Shown here piece after piece: positions 17,603 through 19,730 of a stretch of 19,730 bases of DNA (position 1 is its first letter; each line of letters starts with the position of its first letter). A model generated the notes under the pieces. It had not been told where the DNA came from and did not search any database. It saw nothing but the letters and a program-made list of their open reading frames with translations. The DNA comes from Scytalidium lignicola. Its lineage: Eukaryota > Ascomycota > Leotiomycetes. Where the stretch lies: positions 1 to 19,730 of the forward strand of contig NCSJ02000538.1 in NCBI GenBank assembly GCA_002812745.2, read 5' to 3'. The translations under genes and the position numbers were made by a program.

Positions 17603-17623
17603 TTTTGAACATTACTTATCTTG

Positions 17624-19060
17624 ATGAATCAAGATTTAGAAGTAGACATACTAGTAGATAACAATAATAAACAACAACTTGAAAAAGGTTCTGAAGAAAA
17701 CTTTGAAGAAGAATCTGAAGAAAGATCTGAAGAAATATCTGAGGAAAGTTCAAAAGATAGTTCTGAAGAAGACTAAGGTAAGGACTAGATTATCAAGGAA
17801 ATTAATATCCAAGAAGGAGTATTAAGAAAAGTTATTATACTACCAAAGTAACCTATTAGATTAATAAAAGGATTGATTGTTAAAGAATCATCAAGAACTA
17901 TAAGAAAGAAACCAACACCTCTATTACTTAAACCTAACCTAAAGCTAGTACCAAGAGCTTTAAGCTTAAACCTTGATTTAGACTTTGAACCAGAAGACAA
18001 CGTTGAACAAGTTTCAATGACAACATCAAGAGAAGTCAAAATTGCCAAGCTAGACTTGTTCTATAAGGACAAGAAGAAGTTCAAGGCATATCTTGTATAA
18101 ACAAGAACTTATTTGGTATTGAATGATTACTTATTGCCTGAAGACATGTATAAGGTTTTGTAAGTATTGACATACTTGAGAGGAGTAGTTAAGACTTGGT
18201 TTCAACCCTTCAAGGACAAGTAATTCACAATGAATGGAAGAACAACAAATTAAGGGATAAGAAACATTATTAAGAGTTAAGCTAATTATACTAGAGAACT
18301 CAAATGATTATATGAAGATGTTGATGAGAAGAGGAATACCAAAAGACAATTAACTTACNTTAANCAAACTAAAAGCCTTAACGAATATACAATGCTCTAT
18401 TATTAGTATATAGTATTAGTCAATTGAGGAGAAGAGGTATATATACACTAATATAGGACTAGACTTAAGGACTTTATCAAAGAAGAATTATATTAACAAC
18501 TTGTAATCATTACATTTAATGCTCTTGTTGATTTGTCTATCAAAATCGGAAATGAATAATATGAGATGATCTTGGACAAGAAAAGAGAATCTTACTTCAA
18601 TTGAAGAAAGACTAACAGTAAGAAGGATTGAGGAGACTTTATAAAGTTAAACATTATAAAGAAAGGAAAACTATTTAAAGGAAAGGGAAAGAAGTATTAT
18701 GAAGGGAAAAGTAAAAAAGGGAATTCCTTTGGAATCTCCTCTAAAGAACTTGATAAGAGAAGAAAAAACAAGTTATACTTCAAGTGTAGACTTCTTGGAT
18801 ATATAGCAAATACTTATAAGAAGGACAACAAGTTAAGTATTGTAGTTAAGGTTAGAGTTATAAGAATCCTAAAGATCATGGATATCTTGTCAGAATCATC
18901 AGAAGAAGAAAGCTTGAGCAAGGAAGGGAATTCCTCAGAAGAAGAAGAAGAACAACAAGACTTGGTAACTATACTAGAACTTACTGTTAAAACTGATGTA
19001 AACAAGATAGTAATAGTAAGAATCCTAGAAGTAAGTTTTGTACTAATGAGAAGGACTTAG
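17624..19060 (+). pseudogene. G1 copy B gag relic with zinc knuckle
   Basis: The ATG at 17624 opens an acidic head, MNQDLEVDILVDNNNKQQLE, then a Glu/Ser-rich repeat ending at a TAA where CAA would fit (17774). An open stretch at 17873-18100 contains FEPEDNVEQV, KIAKLDLFYKDKKKFKAYLV and, after a stop, TRTYLVLNDYLLPEDMYKVL; this is the capsid domain of fungal gypsy gag. The zinc knuckle at 18776-18817 reads YFKCRLLGYIANTYK: the second Cys and the Gly are kept, while first Cys, His and last Cys are Tyr. An acidic tail (ESSEEESLSKEGNSSEEEEE) ends near 19060. It starts 21 bp after the LTR. Confidence 0.82.
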
Positions 19061-19730
19061 TATATAGGATATCCTTAGAATCAAAAGGAGGTTATTAGCC
19101 TAAATAGATAGAGATTTATACTAAGAGTTAGTGGAATTTAGATGATTATACTAACAGAGTTTAAAGTTATACTAATAAAGTAATATCTTGTTTTTAAGGA
19201 ATTATTAATCTTGAAATATTATCTTATAATTAGCATAAGAGGACTAAGAGGATAGGAAATCTTGGACAAGAGTTAACTTTATCAAATTGTATAATAAGAA
19301 GAAGTGACTGTTGAAGAATAAGAACTTGATCTTAAGGATCTTACTTTAGTCTATAAGACTAATCTGCAAAGTATTGTTATCAAGAAAGGATTATGCAAAT
19401 TCCTCTTACTAGTAGAAAGAACTTAAATCCAAGATAACTTTGACTAAATGCTTGAGGATGCTTAAATAGTAATAAAAGAAGGATTAAGTTATGTTATGTA
19501 AGGATAATATAATGTTTAACATAAAGGACTTCTGATAATAACTTTTTTAATAAGATTATTTAAAGGCAAAAACATAGTATAAAGAAATTTAAGGTTTAAG
19601 GAAATTAGTAGAACAACTACTTAAAGTTAAACAATATTATGTTCAATAAGAGTAAAGGGAATCAGTGAAGATTATTGTTGAATAAGCTAATTAAGATGTA
19701 GAAGTATTATTTATAGTTAATGAATTAGAA
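19061..19730 (+). pseudogene. G1 copy B post-gag region, incomplete
   Basis: This continues parallel to copy A 8937-9606 (for example CTTGAGGATGCTT and AAAAACATAGTATAAAGAAAT in both). No named domain is legible; the protease would follow beyond the window. TAA and TAG stops are dense. Confidence 0.65.

Larger units (their letters stand above)
17260..19730 (+). mobile_element. Ty3/gypsy retrotransposon relic, family G1 copy B (runs off the window)
   Basis: This is a direct repeat of copy A (7110 to about 9606), offset by about 10.13 kb, with LTR and gag in the same order. Aligned by eye, differences are mostly C/T and G/A, with a few small indels. It is cut by the window end before the protease. 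It starts 40 bp from the G2 LTR in head-to-head orientation. Confidence 0.9.

Noticed and set aside
18814..19005. Minus-strand Ser-rich open frame
   Set aside because: It is antisense to the acidic Ser/Glu tail of G1-B gag, whose codons read as Ser-rich in reverse.
4440..19730. Possible mitochondrial DNA because of the very low G+C
   Set aside because: The block carries nuclear Ty3/gypsy elements with LTRs and a chromodomain, no mitochondrial genes or tRNAs, and transition-type decay expected of RIP.

Overview
The window looks like a transposon graveyard from a filamentous ascomycete (Pezizomycotina). It carries Fot1/pogo-type DNA transposons, a 66-77 nt intron with a CTAAC branch site, and Ty3/gypsy elements of the kind common in fungi. 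The sequence has suffered massive C-to-T / G-to-A decay, as expected from repeat-induced point mutation (RIP). I see no host gene, rRNA, tRNA or CRISPR array. The species cannot be fixed from the sequence.

Region 1 (1 to about 4430) has moderate G+C and holds two pogo-superfamily DDE transposons, both read on the minus strand. The first (transposase 100-1771) has lost its start-side boundary, carries five in-frame stops and one frameshift, and has lost its first catalytic aspartate. The second (2123-4274) is structurally complete: 42-bp terminal inverted repeats, a TA duplication on both sides, a K/E-rich coiled-coil tail and a probable intron. Its transposase is broken by four stops and a frameshift. 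It apparently inserted just upstream of the first transposase.

Region 2 (about 4430 to 19730) drops abruptly to roughly a quarter G+C, with almost no CpG and stops in every frame. Codon-by-codon reading still recovers retroelement domains. From left to right it holds: unidentified AT-rich sequence; a possible small LTR (5336-5510); degenerate tandem repeats (6050-6640); an unidentified coding relic (6670-7098); gypsy family G1 copy A on plus (LTR 7110-7470, gag with zinc knuckle, protease, reverse transcriptase, cut off near 11060); a chromodomain-bearing gypsy element G2 on minus (chromodomain near 12.0 kb, integrase, RNase H, RT, gag, LTR 16931-17219); and G1 copy B on plus (LTR from 17260, gag, running off the window end). 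G1 copies A and B are direct repeats offset by about 10.13 kb and differ mainly by transitions.

Nothing here looks functional. The interest lies in how the elements are layered, how far each has decayed, and a few repeat structures that the element families do not explain.
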